Positions 18,390 to 27,198 of a stretch of DNA of 64,000 nucleotides are shown here, piece by piece. How positions within the stretch are numbered: the stretch's first letter is position 1; each line of letters begins with the position of its first letter. The DNA is from Nonomuraea glycinis (lineage in GTDB: Bacteria; Actinomycetota; Actinomycetes; Streptosporangiales; Streptosporangiaceae). The notes under the pieces were generated by a model that worked only from the letters and a program-made list of their open reading frames with translations, did no database searches and was not told the origin of the DNA. A program made the translations under genes and the position numbers. Location: positions 62,001 to 126,000 of the forward strand of contig NZ_BMNK01000015.1 in the NCBI RefSeq assembly GCF_014646515.1. The letters are read 5' to 3'.

Positions 18390-20149
18390 CGCACACAGAA
18401 AAGCCGCCGCACGCACAAGAATCGCCGCACGTGGAGAAGTCGTCGTACGTGGAGAAGCCGCCGCATGTGGACCCGGCGCGCATGCTGCACATCACCGACG
18501 AGGCGCTGCTCGCCGAGCTCGGCGCGGCCGGCGTCGCGGCGGCCAGGCCGTGGCGGCGGCGGGCGCCGGTGTGGCCGGACCCGCTGCCCGGCGACGTGGC
18601 GGAGGCCGACCGGCTGCTCGGGATCGAGGTGGACTTCCTCGACAAGGGCCACGGCAGGTCGAGACTGTACGGCTTCCACTACCTGAGGTGGATGATGCCG
18701 CTGGTCTCGGCCTACGCGCAGACCGGTGATCCGCGCTACGCCCGCGAGTGGGACCGGCTCTTCAACCAGTGGTACGACAGCCGGGACCGGGTCGAGGGCG
18801 ACTGGCCGGGGCTCAACGTGGTGTGGTACTCCCTCGGGGTCGCCTCCCGCTCGATGCACCTCAGCCGGGCGCTGGCCGTCTTCGCCACCGAGCCCGCGCT
18901 CGGCGACGCGTGCTGGCTGCGGATGATGAAGACCATCCTCGGCGGGGCCCGCTGGGCGGCCGAGGAGCACGACGAGTTCCGGCACGGCAACTGGCAGTTC
19001 GCCACCGCCTGCGAGCTGCTGCACCTCGCGCGCGTGTTCGCCGACTTCCCCGAGTCCGGGCGCTGGGCCGAGGTGGCCAGGGCCCGCATCCTGGAGCACC
19101 TGGAACGCGACGTGCGCGAGGACGGCGGCCACCACGAGCGCTCGCCCGGCTATCACGGCATGTGCCTGGGCGGCGTCCAGCGGGCCGCGTCCGTCGACCC
19201 GGACCTGATCGCCCACCCGCGCTTCCCGGCCATGCACGACTGGCTCGCCTCGCTCACCACCTCGGGCGGCTGGGTGCCGCACCTGCAGGACAGCGGCCTG
19301 GTCTGGCCCGCCGAGATGCTGCGGACCGGGGAGCGGCTGCTGGGCGAGGCGGTACGGCCGGTCGAGGGCTCACACCTCCTGGAGTCCAGCGCGTACGCGA
19401 TCTTCCGCGCCCGCGACCTGCACACCGTGATCAACTACGGTCCGTACATCGGCCACGAGCTGGAGCCGCACAGCCACCACGCGGCGCTCGACTTCGTGCT
19501 GTCCGGCTGGGGCGTGCCGCTGGCCTGGGAGGCGGGCGGGCCGCCGTCCTACGACGACCCGGGCTACTACGACTGGTACCAGGCGACCAGGGGCCACAAC
19601 ACCCTGCTCGTGCCCGGCGAGGACTACGTCGAGGATCGGGCGGCGGCCCTCGACCTGTTCCACGCCGGCGAGCACGTGGACGTCTTCGCCGGCCACCACC
19701 ACGGCTACCGGGCCAGGCACGACCGCAGGATCGCCTTCGTCCGGAGCGAGCCGTCCTACTGGCTGATCACCGACACGATCGACGCCGAGGCGATCTGGCA
19801 GCTGCACGGGACGTCGCCGTGGATCCGGCACGGCGACGGGTACGCGAGCAGCCGCGGGCCGGGGCTCCTCGTGGTGCCCGCGGAGTCGCCGGACGAGGTC
19901 GTCCTCGGCAGCGGGCCCGCCAGGATCCCCGACCCGGTCACCGCCACCGCCGAATACGGCGAGATCCACTCGCTGGGCCTGCGCCGCCGCGACGGCCACT
20001 TCACCGTCGCCGTCGTCCCGTTCACCGACGAGCCACCAGAGGTCCGGGTCACCCTGTCGGCGGTCCACCTGGGCGAGGTAACCGACACCTTCCCGCCCGA
20101 CGGCTGGACCCGCGACGGGCTCGCCGAGCACTGGGGCGGCGATGAGTGA
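18386..20149 (+). CDS. heparinase II/III-like polysaccharide lyase
   Basis: 587 residues starting at the ATG in an ATGA overlap. Residues about 30-320 form an alpha/alpha-toroid (LYGFHYLRWMMPLVSAYAQ, LNVVWYSLGVASRSMHL, HGNWQFATACELLHL, HERSPGYHGMCLGG). Residues about 330-587 form the beta-sandwich half with the family signatures HSHHAALDFVLSGWG and ATRGHNTLLVPGEDY. Lyases of PL12/15/17/21 cleave uronic-acid polymers by beta-elimination with Tyr/His catalysis. No signal peptide, so it should act on imported oligosaccharides in the cytoplasm. The N-terminus carries four hexapeptide repeats; ATG 18481 is an alternative start after them. Confidence 0.85.
   Translation: MTHTEKPPHAQESPHVEKSSYVEKPPHVDPARMLHITDEALLAELGAAGVAAARPWRRRAPVWPDPLPGDVAEADRLLGIEVDFLDKGHGRSRLYGFHYLRWMMPLVSAYAQTGDPRYAREWDRLFNQWYDSRDRVEGDWPGLNVVWYSLGVASRSMHLSRALAVFATEPALGDACWLRMMKTILGGARWAAEEHDEFRHGNWQFATACELLHLARVFADFPESGRWAEVARARILEHLERDVREDGGHHERSPGYHGMCLGGVQRAASVDPDLIAHPRFPAMHDWLASLTTSGGWVPHLQDSGLVWPAEMLRTGERLLGEAVRPVEGSHLLESSAYAIFRARDLHTVINYGPYIGHELEPHSHHAALDFVLSGWGVPLAWEAGGPPSYDDPGYYDWYQATRGHNTLLVPGEDYVEDRAAALDLFHAGEHVDVFAGHHHGYRARHDRRIAFVRSEPSYWLITDTIDAEAIWQLHGTSPWIRHGDGYASSRGPGLLVVPAESPDEVVLGSGPARIPDPVTATAEYGEIHSLGLRRRDGHFTVAVVPFTDEPPEVRVTLSAVHLGEVTDTFPPDGWTRDGLAEHWGGDE
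18401..18472 (+). repeat. four 18-bp tandem repeats at the 5' end of the lyase gene
   Basis: Four in-frame 18-bp units at 18401, 18419, 18437 and 18455 encode KPPHAQ, ESPHVE, KSSYVE and KPPHVD. They lie between the overlap start codon and the conserved domain, and look like recent slippage or duplication that lengthened the N-terminus. Confidence 0.8.
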
Positions 20150-20903
20150 GGGCCGTCCGGTCCTGATCGACGCGGATGTCATGCTGGGCCGCCACCCGCG
20201 CCGCGACGTGGGTGGCGGCACCGTGCCCGAGCTGCTCGCCGCGATGGACCGGGTGGGCGTGGCCGAGGCCGTGGTCGGCAGCATGACGTCCTGGCTGCAC
20301 GACCCGGCACGGGGCAACCGCGAGCTGCTCGGCCTGGTCGCCGGTCAGCCCAGGCTCCGCCCGTGCTGGGTGATGCTGCCCGACACGTGCGGGGAGACGG
20401 GCAGCGCGACCGGGTTCGCCGACGCCGCCGTCGAGGCGGGCGTGGCCGCCGTCCGCGCCTTCCCGCGCGAGCACAATTACGACCTCGCGAGCGCCGACAC
20501 GGCCGCGATGCTCGACGCCATCGCCTCCGTACGGCTGCCGCTGCTGGTGGACGCGGGCCAGACCACCTGGCGGACGGTGGAGACGCTGGCCCTGGCCCAT
20601 CCGGGCCTGCGGATCGTGGTGGGCGGCGTGGGCTACCGGATGCTGCGGCAGATCGCCGGCGTCCTGGACCGGACCGACCACGTGAGCATCGGGCTGGCCG
20701 ACCTGTCCTCGCACCGCGGCCTGGAATGGCTGGCGACCCGGTTCGGCGCGGGCCGGCTCGTCTTCGGCACCGGCGCGCCCTACCGCGACCCGGCGGAGGC
20801 GGTCACCCGGTTGATGTGGTCGGAGCTCGGCGAGGCCGAGGTCGCGGCCGTCGGTGCGGGGAACCTGCGCCGCCTGCTCAGAAGAGAGGTCAGAGCGGCA
20901 TGA
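20142..20903 (+). CDS. amidohydrolase-fold protein lacking all metal ligands
   Basis: 253 residues, 8 bp overlap with the lyase gene. It has the length and order of blocks of amidohydrolase-2 TIM barrels and aligns with the next gene, but every metal-binding position seen there is changed. The N-terminal DXHXH is DADVM, the second-strand His block reads PLLVDAGQT, AGHSG becomes VGGVG, and GSDFP becomes GTGAP. It therefore probably cannot bind the usual metal. A structural partner or regulator of the active paralogue encoded next to it is the simplest reading (inference). Confidence 0.8.
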   Translation: MSEGRPVLIDADVMLGRHPRRDVGGGTVPELLAAMDRVGVAEAVVGSMTSWLHDPARGNRELLGLVAGQPRLRPCWVMLPDTCGETGSATGFADAAVEAGVAAVRAFPREHNYDLASADTAAMLDAIASVRLPLLVDAGQTTWRTVETLALAHPGLRIVVGGVGYRMLRQIAGVLDRTDHVSIGLADLSSHRGLEWLATRFGAGRLVFGTGAPYRDPAEAVTRLMWSELGEAEVAAVGAGNLRRLLRREVRAA

Positions 20904-21700
20904 ACGAGCTGACGACGGCCCTGTGGGCACGCCGGCCGCAGCAGGCGACGAGAATCGTCGACGCGCATGCCCATGCCGGGCCGTACAGCGTGTTCTTCAT
21001 CCCGGACCCGGACCCGGCGGGGATGATCGAGGTGATGGACCGGTGCGGCGTCGCGCACGCGGTGCTCTCCAGCCACCTGGCGATCCAGCTCGACGCCGCC
21101 CAGGGCAACGCGGCCACCGCGGCCGTCGTGGACCGGGCGCCGGACCGGTTCACCGGCTACCTGACCGTCAACCCCTGGCAGGACCCGGTCGCCGAGCTCG
21201 GCCGCTGGGGCGACGACCCCCGCTTCGGCGGCGTCAAGCTCCACCCCGACCTGCACGAGTATCCGCTGACCGGGGCACGCTACGCGCCCGTCTGGGAGTA
21301 CGCCGAGCTCACCGGGCGTCCCGTGCTCACCCACACCTTCAGCGGCTCGCCGTACAACGACCTGCCGATGGTCGACGAGATCGCCGGCCGGCACCCGCGG
21401 GCGACGATCCTGGCGGGACACTCGGGGGTGACGCCGCTGGGCATCGACGCGTCGATCGAGGTTGCGGAGCGGCACGAGAGGGTCATCCTGGAGGTGTGCG
21501 GCTCGTTCAACACGGGCGCGGACATCGCCAGGATGGTCCGCCGGCTCGGCGCACACCGGGTGGTGTACGGATCGGACTTTCCGTTCATCGATCTACGTAT
21601 GTCGCTGGGGCGGATACTGTTCTCAGATCTCAGCGACGATGACAGGGCCGCGGTGCTCGGGGGCACGATCACCGCGCTGCTCGGGAAACCAGAGGCATAG
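20900..21700 (+). CDS. amidohydrolase-2 family metal-dependent hydrolase
   Basis: 266 residues, ATGA overlap with its degenerate paralogue. The complete ligand set is visible: DAHAHAG near residue 21, HPDLHEYP, VLTHTFSGSPYND, ILAGHSGVTPLG and VVYGSDFPF. Family members hydrolyse lactones or C-N bonds, or decarboxylate aromatic acids. In a sugar-acid operon a lactonase role, acting on the product of the Gfo/Idh enzyme, is attractive but unproven. The downstream regulator begins 2 bp after the stop, so expression is linked. Confidence 0.87.
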   Translation: MNELTTALWARRPQQATRIVDAHAHAGPYSVFFIPDPDPAGMIEVMDRCGVAHAVLSSHLAIQLDAAQGNAATAAVVDRAPDRFTGYLTVNPWQDPVAELGRWGDDPRFGGVKLHPDLHEYPLTGARYAPVWEYAELTGRPVLTHTFSGSPYNDLPMVDEIAGRHPRATILAGHSGVTPLGIDASIEVAERHERVILEVCGSFNTGADIARMVRRLGAHRVVYGSDFPFIDLRMSLGRILFSDLSDDDRAAVLGGTITALLGKPEA

Positions 21701-21702
21701 AC

Positions 21703-23013
21703 GTGGACCGGCTACGATCCAAGATCGCGATCGGCGTGGTGGGACCGCACGATCTCGTCGAGCAGATCGTGCACATCGGCGCGAGCCTGCCCTCGGCCGC
21801 GTCGTTCCGGCTCGTGGGCGCGCCGCACGCGGGCGAGCACGAGACGCGCGAGAAGCTCGCCAAGATAGCGGGCAGCATCGACGCCGTCCTGTTCACCGGG
21901 CCGCTCCAGCACGACCTGGCCACCCAGTCGGGTGAGCTGCCCGTGCCGGCCACGTTCGTGCCGGTGAGCGGGGCGGGTCTCTACTCCTGCCTGCTCCGGG
22001 GCGTGCTGAGCGAGGGCATCGACCCGGCCAGGGTGAGCATCGACTCGATCGCGCGGACCGACGTCGCCGAGGCGTACGAGGAGATCGGCGTGCCCATGGA
22101 CGGGGTGCACGTCTCCGAATACCGCCAGCCGGACTCGGTGCGCGACTTCGTCGGCTTCCACGAGCGGCTCTACCGCGAGGGCGCCACCACGGCCGCGCTC
22201 ACCACGGTCAGGACCGTGGCCCGCAAGCTGGAGGCGGCCAAGGTGCCGGTGCTGCGGATGATGCCCACGACGCACACGCTGCGGCTGGCCATCAACACCG
22301 CCACGCTGCTGGGCACGGGCAGCCGCCTGGAGGAGTCGCAGATCGCCATCGTGCTCGTCGAGCTCGCGGCCTCGACCAGGCCCACCCACTCGGGGCCGGG
22401 CAACTACTGGCAGCAGGAGCTGAAACTGTCGCTGCACCGCTCGCTGCTCGCCGAGGCCCGGCAGATGGGCGCGACGGTGGTCCCGCGCGAGGAGAACAGC
22501 TACGTGATCACGGCCACCGTCGGGGCGCTCTCGCAGGCCACCGACGGGTTCCGGGTGGCGCCGTTCGCCGACCGGGTGCGGGCCGACCTCGGGGTGGCCG
22601 TCGAGGTGGGCATCGGGCTCGGCAACACCGCCCGGGACGCCGACACCCACGCCCTGATCGCCGTCGAACGGGCCCGTGGCGCCGACGCCACGGCCGCCTT
22701 CCTGATCGGCAGCGACGGCACCGCCACCTCCCTGCCCCTGCGGCAGCGGCGCAGGGGCGACCAGGTGGCGGAGCCCGAGGCCGACTCCAAGGCGGGCAAG
22801 GTGCTCGACCGGCTCGTGCAGCGGCTGGGCGACGGCCCCGAGGCCATGGTCGTCGACGCGGAGATCGTGGCCGAGGTGCTGGGCGTCGCGCCACGCAGCG
22901 CCCGCCGGGTGCTGCAGAACCTCGTCGAGGAGGGCCTGGCCTGGGCCCTGCCCCCGGTCAAGTCCGCCCAGGCCGGCCGCCCCCGCCAGCCGTACCGACT
23001 GGTGTCGCGCTGA
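21703..23013 (+). CDS. cluster-linked regulator: sensor, GGDEF-like fold and C-terminal winged helix
   Basis: 436 residues from GTG 21703, 2 bp after the amidohydrolase stop. I do not recognise a named family. Residues about 8-200 open with IAIGVVGPHDLVEQIV and look like an alpha/beta ligand domain. Residues about 225-340 have the pattern of a degenerate GGDEF/cyclase fold (ELKLSLHRSLLAEARQ, ENSYVITATVGA, VEVGIGLGNTARDADTHA) as in CdaR/PucR-type regulators. Residues about 365-436 are a winged helix (VAEVLGVAPRSARRVLQNLV, GRPRQPYRLV). A clear paralogue lies at 30758-32047. It probably controls the operon it ends; the ligand is unknown. Confidence 0.75.
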   Translation: MDRLRSKIAIGVVGPHDLVEQIVHIGASLPSAASFRLVGAPHAGEHETREKLAKIAGSIDAVLFTGPLQHDLATQSGELPVPATFVPVSGAGLYSCLLRGVLSEGIDPARVSIDSIARTDVAEAYEEIGVPMDGVHVSEYRQPDSVRDFVGFHERLYREGATTAALTTVRTVARKLEAAKVPVLRMMPTTHTLRLAINTATLLGTGSRLEESQIAIVLVELAASTRPTHSGPGNYWQQELKLSLHRSLLAEARQMGATVVPREENSYVITATVGALSQATDGFRVAPFADRVRADLGVAVEVGIGLGNTARDADTHALIAVERARGADATAAFLIGSDGTATSLPLRQRRRGDQVAEPEADSKAGKVLDRLVQRLGDGPEAMVVDAEIVAEVLGVAPRSARRVLQNLVEEGLAWALPPVKSAQAGRPRQPYRLVSR

Positions 23014-23059
23014 CCCGACGGGCCGATCGGACGCGTCCAGTGTGCTGGCCGGGGGTGGC

Positions 23060-23150
23060 TCAGGTGGACGCGCCCGCTGTGGTGGTCGGGCGGGCGCGCC
23101 CGGTGTGGCGGTTGGTCAGGCGTCGCCCAGGCGGACGCGCTCGCCGTACG
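23060..23150. repeat. degenerate repeats of about 27 bp at a convergent junction
   Basis: Between the regulator and the SIS gene, related blocks recur: GGTGGACGCGCCCG near 23062, GGCGGGCGCGCCCG near 23088 and GGCGGACGCGC at 23132-23142, the last being inside the SIS gene's 3' end. Similarity is weaker than at the other junctions, so the call is tentative. Confidence 0.4.
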
Positions 23151-23844
23151 GGTCGAGCAGGGTGGCGTTGTACGCGTCGCCGCCCGGGGTGTTGGCCGAC
23201 CGGAAGACCGGGGGGTGCGCGCCGGCGGTGAGGTAGCGTCCGGCCACGTCGGCGACCAGCAGCTGGGCGATCAGGACGCCGGTCAGGTTGGAGACGGGGC
23301 AGATGGTCGTGCCGTCCGGCAGTTCGACGGCCGCGTCGCCGTACGGCGCGCCGTTGTCGATGACCACCGCCGCCAGGTCGGCCAGCTTCGGCCCGGACAC
23401 CCGGGAGGTGTGCGCGCGCGAGGTGATCGCGATCAGCGGATGCCCGTGGTCCACGGCGAGCCTGGCGAGCTCCACCACGGCCGCGTTCCCACCCGAGTTG
23501 GAGATGACCACGAAGACGTCCTGGGGGCGGATGTCGGCCAGCTCCCAGATGCGCCCCGCCAGCCCCGGCACCCGCTCGACCTTCGGATCGAGGATCTCGT
23601 CCGGGGTCGCGTCACCGTAGTAGACCAGGTCACGGATGCCCAGCTGGTTGGCGGGGACCAGCCCGCCGGCGCGTCCCACCAGCTCCAGCGCCACCGATCT
23701 GGAGTGCCCGGTGCCGAACGCCTGGAGCACCCCACCGGCGCGCAAGGCCGTGAAGATCAGCTCTCCGGCGCGGGCGATCGCGTCGCGCTCCTCGGTCAGC
23801 AGCCTGTCTACGGCCGTCCGTGCGACCTCCGCGTAGGCGTTCAT
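23116..23844 (-). CDS. SIS-domain sugar isomerase-type protein (UPF0309-like)
   Basis: 242 residues with one SIS domain: the phosphosugar-binding loop FGTGHSRSVALELVGRAGG near residue 41 and VISNSGGNAAVVELARLA near residue 113, both with the Ser-rich P-loops of the family. Such proteins bind amino-sugar phosphates (compare MurQ and GlmS isomerase domains). It ends the minus-strand operon FAH, AraC, kinase, ceramidase-like, SIS, and overlaps the preceding gene by 4 bp. With a GlcNAc-type kinase in the same operon, a role in handling phosphorylated amino sugar is likely (inference). Confidence 0.87.
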   Translation of the reverse strand: MNAYAEVARTAVDRLLTEERDAIARAGELIFTALRAGGVLQAFGTGHSRSVALELVGRAGGLVPANQLGIRDLVYYGDATPDEILDPKVERVPGLAGRIWELADIRPQDVFVVISNSGGNAAVVELARLAVDHGHPLIAITSRAHTSRVSGPKLADLAAVVIDNGAPYGDAAVELPDGTTICPVSNLTGVLIAQLLVADVAGRYLTAGAHPPVFRSANTPGGDAYNATLLDPYGERVRLGDA

Positions 23845-25157
23845 CGTCCTCTTCTCTCGTCGAGCTCATGGAGCAGGTCAGCGGCGGTCCGCGCGAGTCG
23901 TTCGGCGCTGCCCGGCGCCGCCTGGGCGGCGAGCACCTCGTACTCGGCCCTGGCGTAGGCGTCGGCGGTGGGCAGGTAGCCCGGATATCCGTTGACATAT
24001 CCGAGGACGAGCACGGGTTCGGGGCGGCTCGCCCGGATCAGGTCCCGCACCCCCAGGAACGGCTCCCCGGGCAGCGCCGCGAGAGCCACCCCGCCGAGCC
24101 GGGCCGCGCCCACCGCGGCGTCCAGCGTGGGACGCGCCGGCGCGGAGCCGGTCAGCACGCGAGCGCCGTCGAGCCGGCTCCGCGCCATCCGCACGGCGAC
24201 CGGGTCACCACTCGCGAGCGCCTCGGCATGGGCCGCCCGCAACGCGGCGACGAGCGCGGCCGGGTCACCGTTCCCATCCACCCGCCCAAGCCGAACCCGC
24301 CTGCCCGCCCAACTGACCCCCTCGGGCTCGCGGCCCTGGTCAGTCCGGCCTGGCGACTCCAGGGAGTGATCCGGCCGGGTGGTGACTCCGTCGGGCTCGG
24401 GGCTCGGGTCGGTGGGGTTCAGTAGCTCCAGGCAGCGTTCTGCCACCACCGCGCCCAGCCGGTCCAGCTCGGCGCGGTCCGTGCCGCGACGGGTGTGGCG
24501 GGTGCTGATGTCGCCGGCCGCGCCGGTCGCCACCACCACCCAGACGCCCGGGCCGAGCCGGGCCCGTAACGCCGCGCGTACCGCCCCCACCAGGTCCGCG
24601 CTGATCAGGCGGCCGGCGGCGGGCAGGACGGTGGGATGGACCGGGAGCACCACCAGGACCCCCGAAGTCCGGCCGGCGGGGTCGCGGACGACCAGCACGT
24701 CCAGCGGGACCACGGGCGTGCCCGACGGCCGGCTGCGGTCCCCGCCGACCTCGCGCAACTCGCCCTGGCGGACCTGCCCGGAGGCGGGCCGTTCGGTGGC
24801 GACCGCCCGCAGCACGGCCGCGCGCGTCGCCTCGGCGATCAGGTCACGCCAGGGCTGCGGCGTCGGCGCCCCGCCGGGCACGCACCCCGTCTCGGGCCCC
24901 GCGTGGGTGTGCGTGGCCGCCAGCCACAGCTCGCCCGCCTCGGGGACGGCGGCTCTCGCCCGCGCGGCCAGATCCTCGTTCACGCAGATGACGTCGGCCA
25001 CCGCCAGAGCGAAGCGCCGGCGACCGTCGTACCAGGTGATCGCCGTCACCTCCAGGGGGTCGAGGACGCCGGTGGAGGGGCCGGGGCGGTCGAGGTATCC
25101 GCCCATCGGGGTTCCGGCGGGGACGGGCAGCATCACGGTGCCATGGCCGACTCTCAT
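23841..25157 (-). CDS. neutral/alkaline ceramidase-like hydrolase
   Basis: 438 residues. The N-terminus MRVGHGTVMLPVPAGTPMGG, the segment FALAVADVICVNEDLA and the zinc-type ATHTHAGPETG match the N-terminal domain of neutral/alkaline ceramidases. Bacterial members of this fold occur in many sugar-catabolism clusters and probably cleave amide or ester bonds of small substrates. No signal peptide is visible, so it is likely cytoplasmic. ATGA overlaps on both sides bind it to the kinase and SIS genes. De-N-acylation of an amino sugar would fit the neighbours but is only inference. Confidence 0.8.
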   Translation of the reverse strand: MRVGHGTVMLPVPAGTPMGGYLDRPGPSTGVLDPLEVTAITWYDGRRRFALAVADVICVNEDLAARARAAVPEAGELWLAATHTHAGPETGCVPGGAPTPQPWRDLIAEATRAAVLRAVATERPASGQVRQGELREVGGDRSRPSGTPVVPLDVLVVRDPAGRTSGVLVVLPVHPTVLPAAGRLISADLVGAVRAALRARLGPGVWVVVATGAAGDISTRHTRRGTDRAELDRLGAVVAERCLELLNPTDPSPEPDGVTTRPDHSLESPGRTDQGREPEGVSWAGRRVRLGRVDGNGDPAALVAALRAAHAEALASGDPVAVRMARSRLDGARVLTGSAPARPTLDAAVGAARLGGVALAALPGEPFLGVRDLIRASRPEPVLVLGYVNGYPGYLPTADAYARAEYEVLAAQAAPGSAERLARTAADLLHELDERRGR

Positions 25158-26086
25158 CGAACCTCTCCAGAACGCTCGAACGCCTTGATCAGTGACCGGT
25201 AGTGGCCCAGGTCGCCGGCGGCCAGCCGCGCGGCCCCCGACAGGCCGTCGCCGGCCGGGGCCACCGCCCGGACCCGCGGCAGCAACCTGTCCAGCTCGGC
25301 CCGGAACCCGGAGCTCAGGATCGGGCTGCCCAGCAGGCGTCCGGTCCAGGAGACGGGCACCTCGGCGCCCACCGGGAAACAGCGGGCCGCCGCGGCGACG
25401 GTGCCCGCCAGCTCGTGGGCGGCCGCCGTGGTGATCGCCCGCGCGCTGTCATCCGTACCGGCGAGTTCCAGGACGTGGACGGCGAAGCCGGCCACCCGCG
25501 CCACCGCGTCGGGCGCCAGGTAGAGGCGCTCGGGCAAGGCGGCGAGGTCGCCGAAGAGCTCGTGGGCGCGGGCGGTGAGCGGTCCCGGCGGCCGTCGGCC
25601 GTCGAACCCGCGCAGGGCGGCGTCCAGGCCGCGGCTGCCGATCCACAGCCCGCCGCCCGCGTCGCCGCAGAGGTAGCCCCAGCCGTCCACCTGCCGGATC
25701 GCGTCCGCGCCCGCCACGCCCAGCGCGATCGAGCCGGTGCCCGCCGCGAGGACCACGCCGGGCCGCCCGCCGAAAGCCCCGGCGTGCGCGGTCACGGCGT
25801 CCGCGGTGATCAGTACGCGGGCGGCGGGCAGGGCCGCGAAGAGCCGGTCGGCCAGCTCTTGGTGGGCGGCCGGCGGGCCGAGCAGGGTGGTCAGGCCGAG
25901 GCAGATCGTGCTGACCTGCGGCCGCCGTAGCTCGTGCCAGGCGGCGAGGACCCGCTCGGTGATCACGTCCACCGGCCGGCCCGCCGCGTAGGCGAGGCCG
26001 GGGACCTCGGCGGTCAGGCGTACGCGCCCGTCCGTGGCGAGGCCGGCGCGCAGGCCGGTCTGGCCGCCGTCGACGGCGAGTTCCAT
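25154..26086 (-). CDS. N-acetylglucosamine kinase-type BadF/BadG ATPase family protein
   Basis: 310 residues from ATG 26086. An ASKHA kinase: phosphate-1 motif MELAVDGGQTGLRAG, phosphate-2 region VVLAAGTGSIALG with AGGGLWIGSRGLDAAL, and adenosine motif SSGFRAELDRLL. Eukaryotic and bacterial GlcNAc kinases belong to this family, which phosphorylates amino sugars at C6. It starts 11 bp after the AraC regulator gene and overlaps the ceramidase-like gene by 4 bp. The substrate is inferred from family and context. Confidence 0.85.
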   Translation of the reverse strand: MELAVDGGQTGLRAGLATDGRVRLTAEVPGLAYAAGRPVDVITERVLAAWHELRRPQVSTICLGLTTLLGPPAAHQELADRLFAALPAARVLITADAVTAHAGAFGGRPGVVLAAGTGSIALGVAGADAIRQVDGWGYLCGDAGGGLWIGSRGLDAALRGFDGRRPPGPLTARAHELFGDLAALPERLYLAPDAVARVAGFAVHVLELAGTDDSARAITTAAAHELAGTVAAAARCFPVGAEVPVSWTGRLLGSPILSSGFRAELDRLLPRVRAVAPAGDGLSGAARLAAGDLGHYRSLIKAFERSGEVR

Positions 26087-26097
26087 GGGTGACGACC

Positions 26098-27165
26098 TCA
26101 CGGGGCAGGGGACCGATGGGTCCGGCGGTATTCGCTGGGGGAGCAGCCGACGTGCCGCTTGAACACGCCGCGGAACGCCTTCGCGCTCAGGTAGCCCGAG
26201 CGGGCGGCGATCGTGTCGATCGGCACGGCGGAGGCGGTGAGCAGCATCCGGGCGTGGCGGAGCCGCAGCCCGGTCAGATGCCGCAGGAACGTCGTGCGCC
26301 GCTCGTCGGCGAACAGGTGCGAGATGTAGAACGGGCTGGCCGAGACCGCCTGCGCGACCGTCGACAGCCGCAGGCGCGGATCGGTGTAGTGCGTCGCCAT
26401 GAAGCTCTCGGCCATCGACAGGATGTCCCGCTCGGCCTGTGGCATCAGCCGGGTCAACGTCTCCTCGATCCAGATGTGCAGATAGGAGCGCTCGTGGATC
26501 TCCGTGACCGTGATCAGCTCCTCGATCGGCAGGCGGGCGCACGCGTCGACCCAGTCGGTGGAGCCGCCCGCGAGCCGGCACCGGTTGACCACGTCCACCA
26601 CGAACAGCAGCTCGCCCATCAGCCAGTTGTGCAGCGTCTTCGGGGCCAGGTCCCGCTCCTGGACGCACCTGTCGACCCAGCCGGTGAGCAGCCCGGCCGC
26701 GCCGCCCCGGTCGCCGGCCTGGATCCGGCGGGCCAGCTCGGCCTCGATCCGCACCGGCGGTGGCGCGTCGGGCCGTGGCTCCGGCGGCGCCGTGATGACC
26801 CGGTCGCCGCCCAGCAGCAGCTTGTAGGCGTTGGTCCGGAGGGCGTCCCGCTCGGCTCCCGGACCGCGTCGCGGGGCGCTCAGGCTGACGGTCGCGGTGA
26901 GCTCGGTGGCTCTGACGATGCCGGCGCGGACCTGCTCGGCCAGCGCGGTCGCCTGGCCGAGGAGCCGGTCCGGGTCGTCGCCGGTCAGCGTGACCAGCCA
27001 CTCGTCGGGGGGCAGCGGCTCGCAGGTCACCGGCTGTCCCGCCGTCGCCGCCCGCACCGCGCGATCGGCCTGGTCGAGCTGCCGGTCGGCCCACGACCGG
27101 CCGCGGGCTCGGGTCGAGGCGACGTAGTCGTCGAGGTCGATGAGAGCGCCGACCGTGAAGTCCAT
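26098..27165 (-). CDS. AraC-family transcriptional regulator
   Basis: 355 residues. Residues about 245-350 contain the double helix-turn-helix of AraC proteins (LSTVAQAVSASPFYISHLF and IDTIAARSGYLSAKAFRGVF with the closing GCSPSEYRRTHR). The N-terminal 230 residues hold a putative effector domain (LIDLDDYVASTRARG, CEPLPPDEWLVTLTGDD). That stretch has the cyclase-like or GGDEF-like pattern of some AraC regulators. It lies within the FAH-kinase-SIS operon, 33 bp after FAH, so probably autoregulates that operon in response to a sugar intermediate. Confidence 0.88.
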   Translation of the reverse strand: MDFTVGALIDLDDYVASTRARGRSWADRQLDQADRAVRAATAGQPVTCEPLPPDEWLVTLTGDDPDRLLGQATALAEQVRAGIVRATELTATVSLSAPRRGPGAERDALRTNAYKLLLGGDRVITAPPEPRPDAPPPVRIEAELARRIQAGDRGGAAGLLTGWVDRCVQERDLAPKTLHNWLMGELLFVVDVVNRCRLAGGSTDWVDACARLPIEELITVTEIHERSYLHIWIEETLTRLMPQAERDILSMAESFMATHYTDPRLRLSTVAQAVSASPFYISHLFADERRTTFLRHLTGLRLRHARMLLTASAVPIDTIAARSGYLSAKAFRGVFKRHVGCSPSEYRRTHRSPAP

Positions 27166-27198
27166 ACCTCTCAGAGTACGAGTAGGGCGCGCCGATAT

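Noticed and set aside
20142-20903. Amidohydrolase paralogue as a decaying pseudogene
   Set aside because: The frame is intact with overlaps on both sides and normal codon use, which favours a maintained pseudoenzyme.
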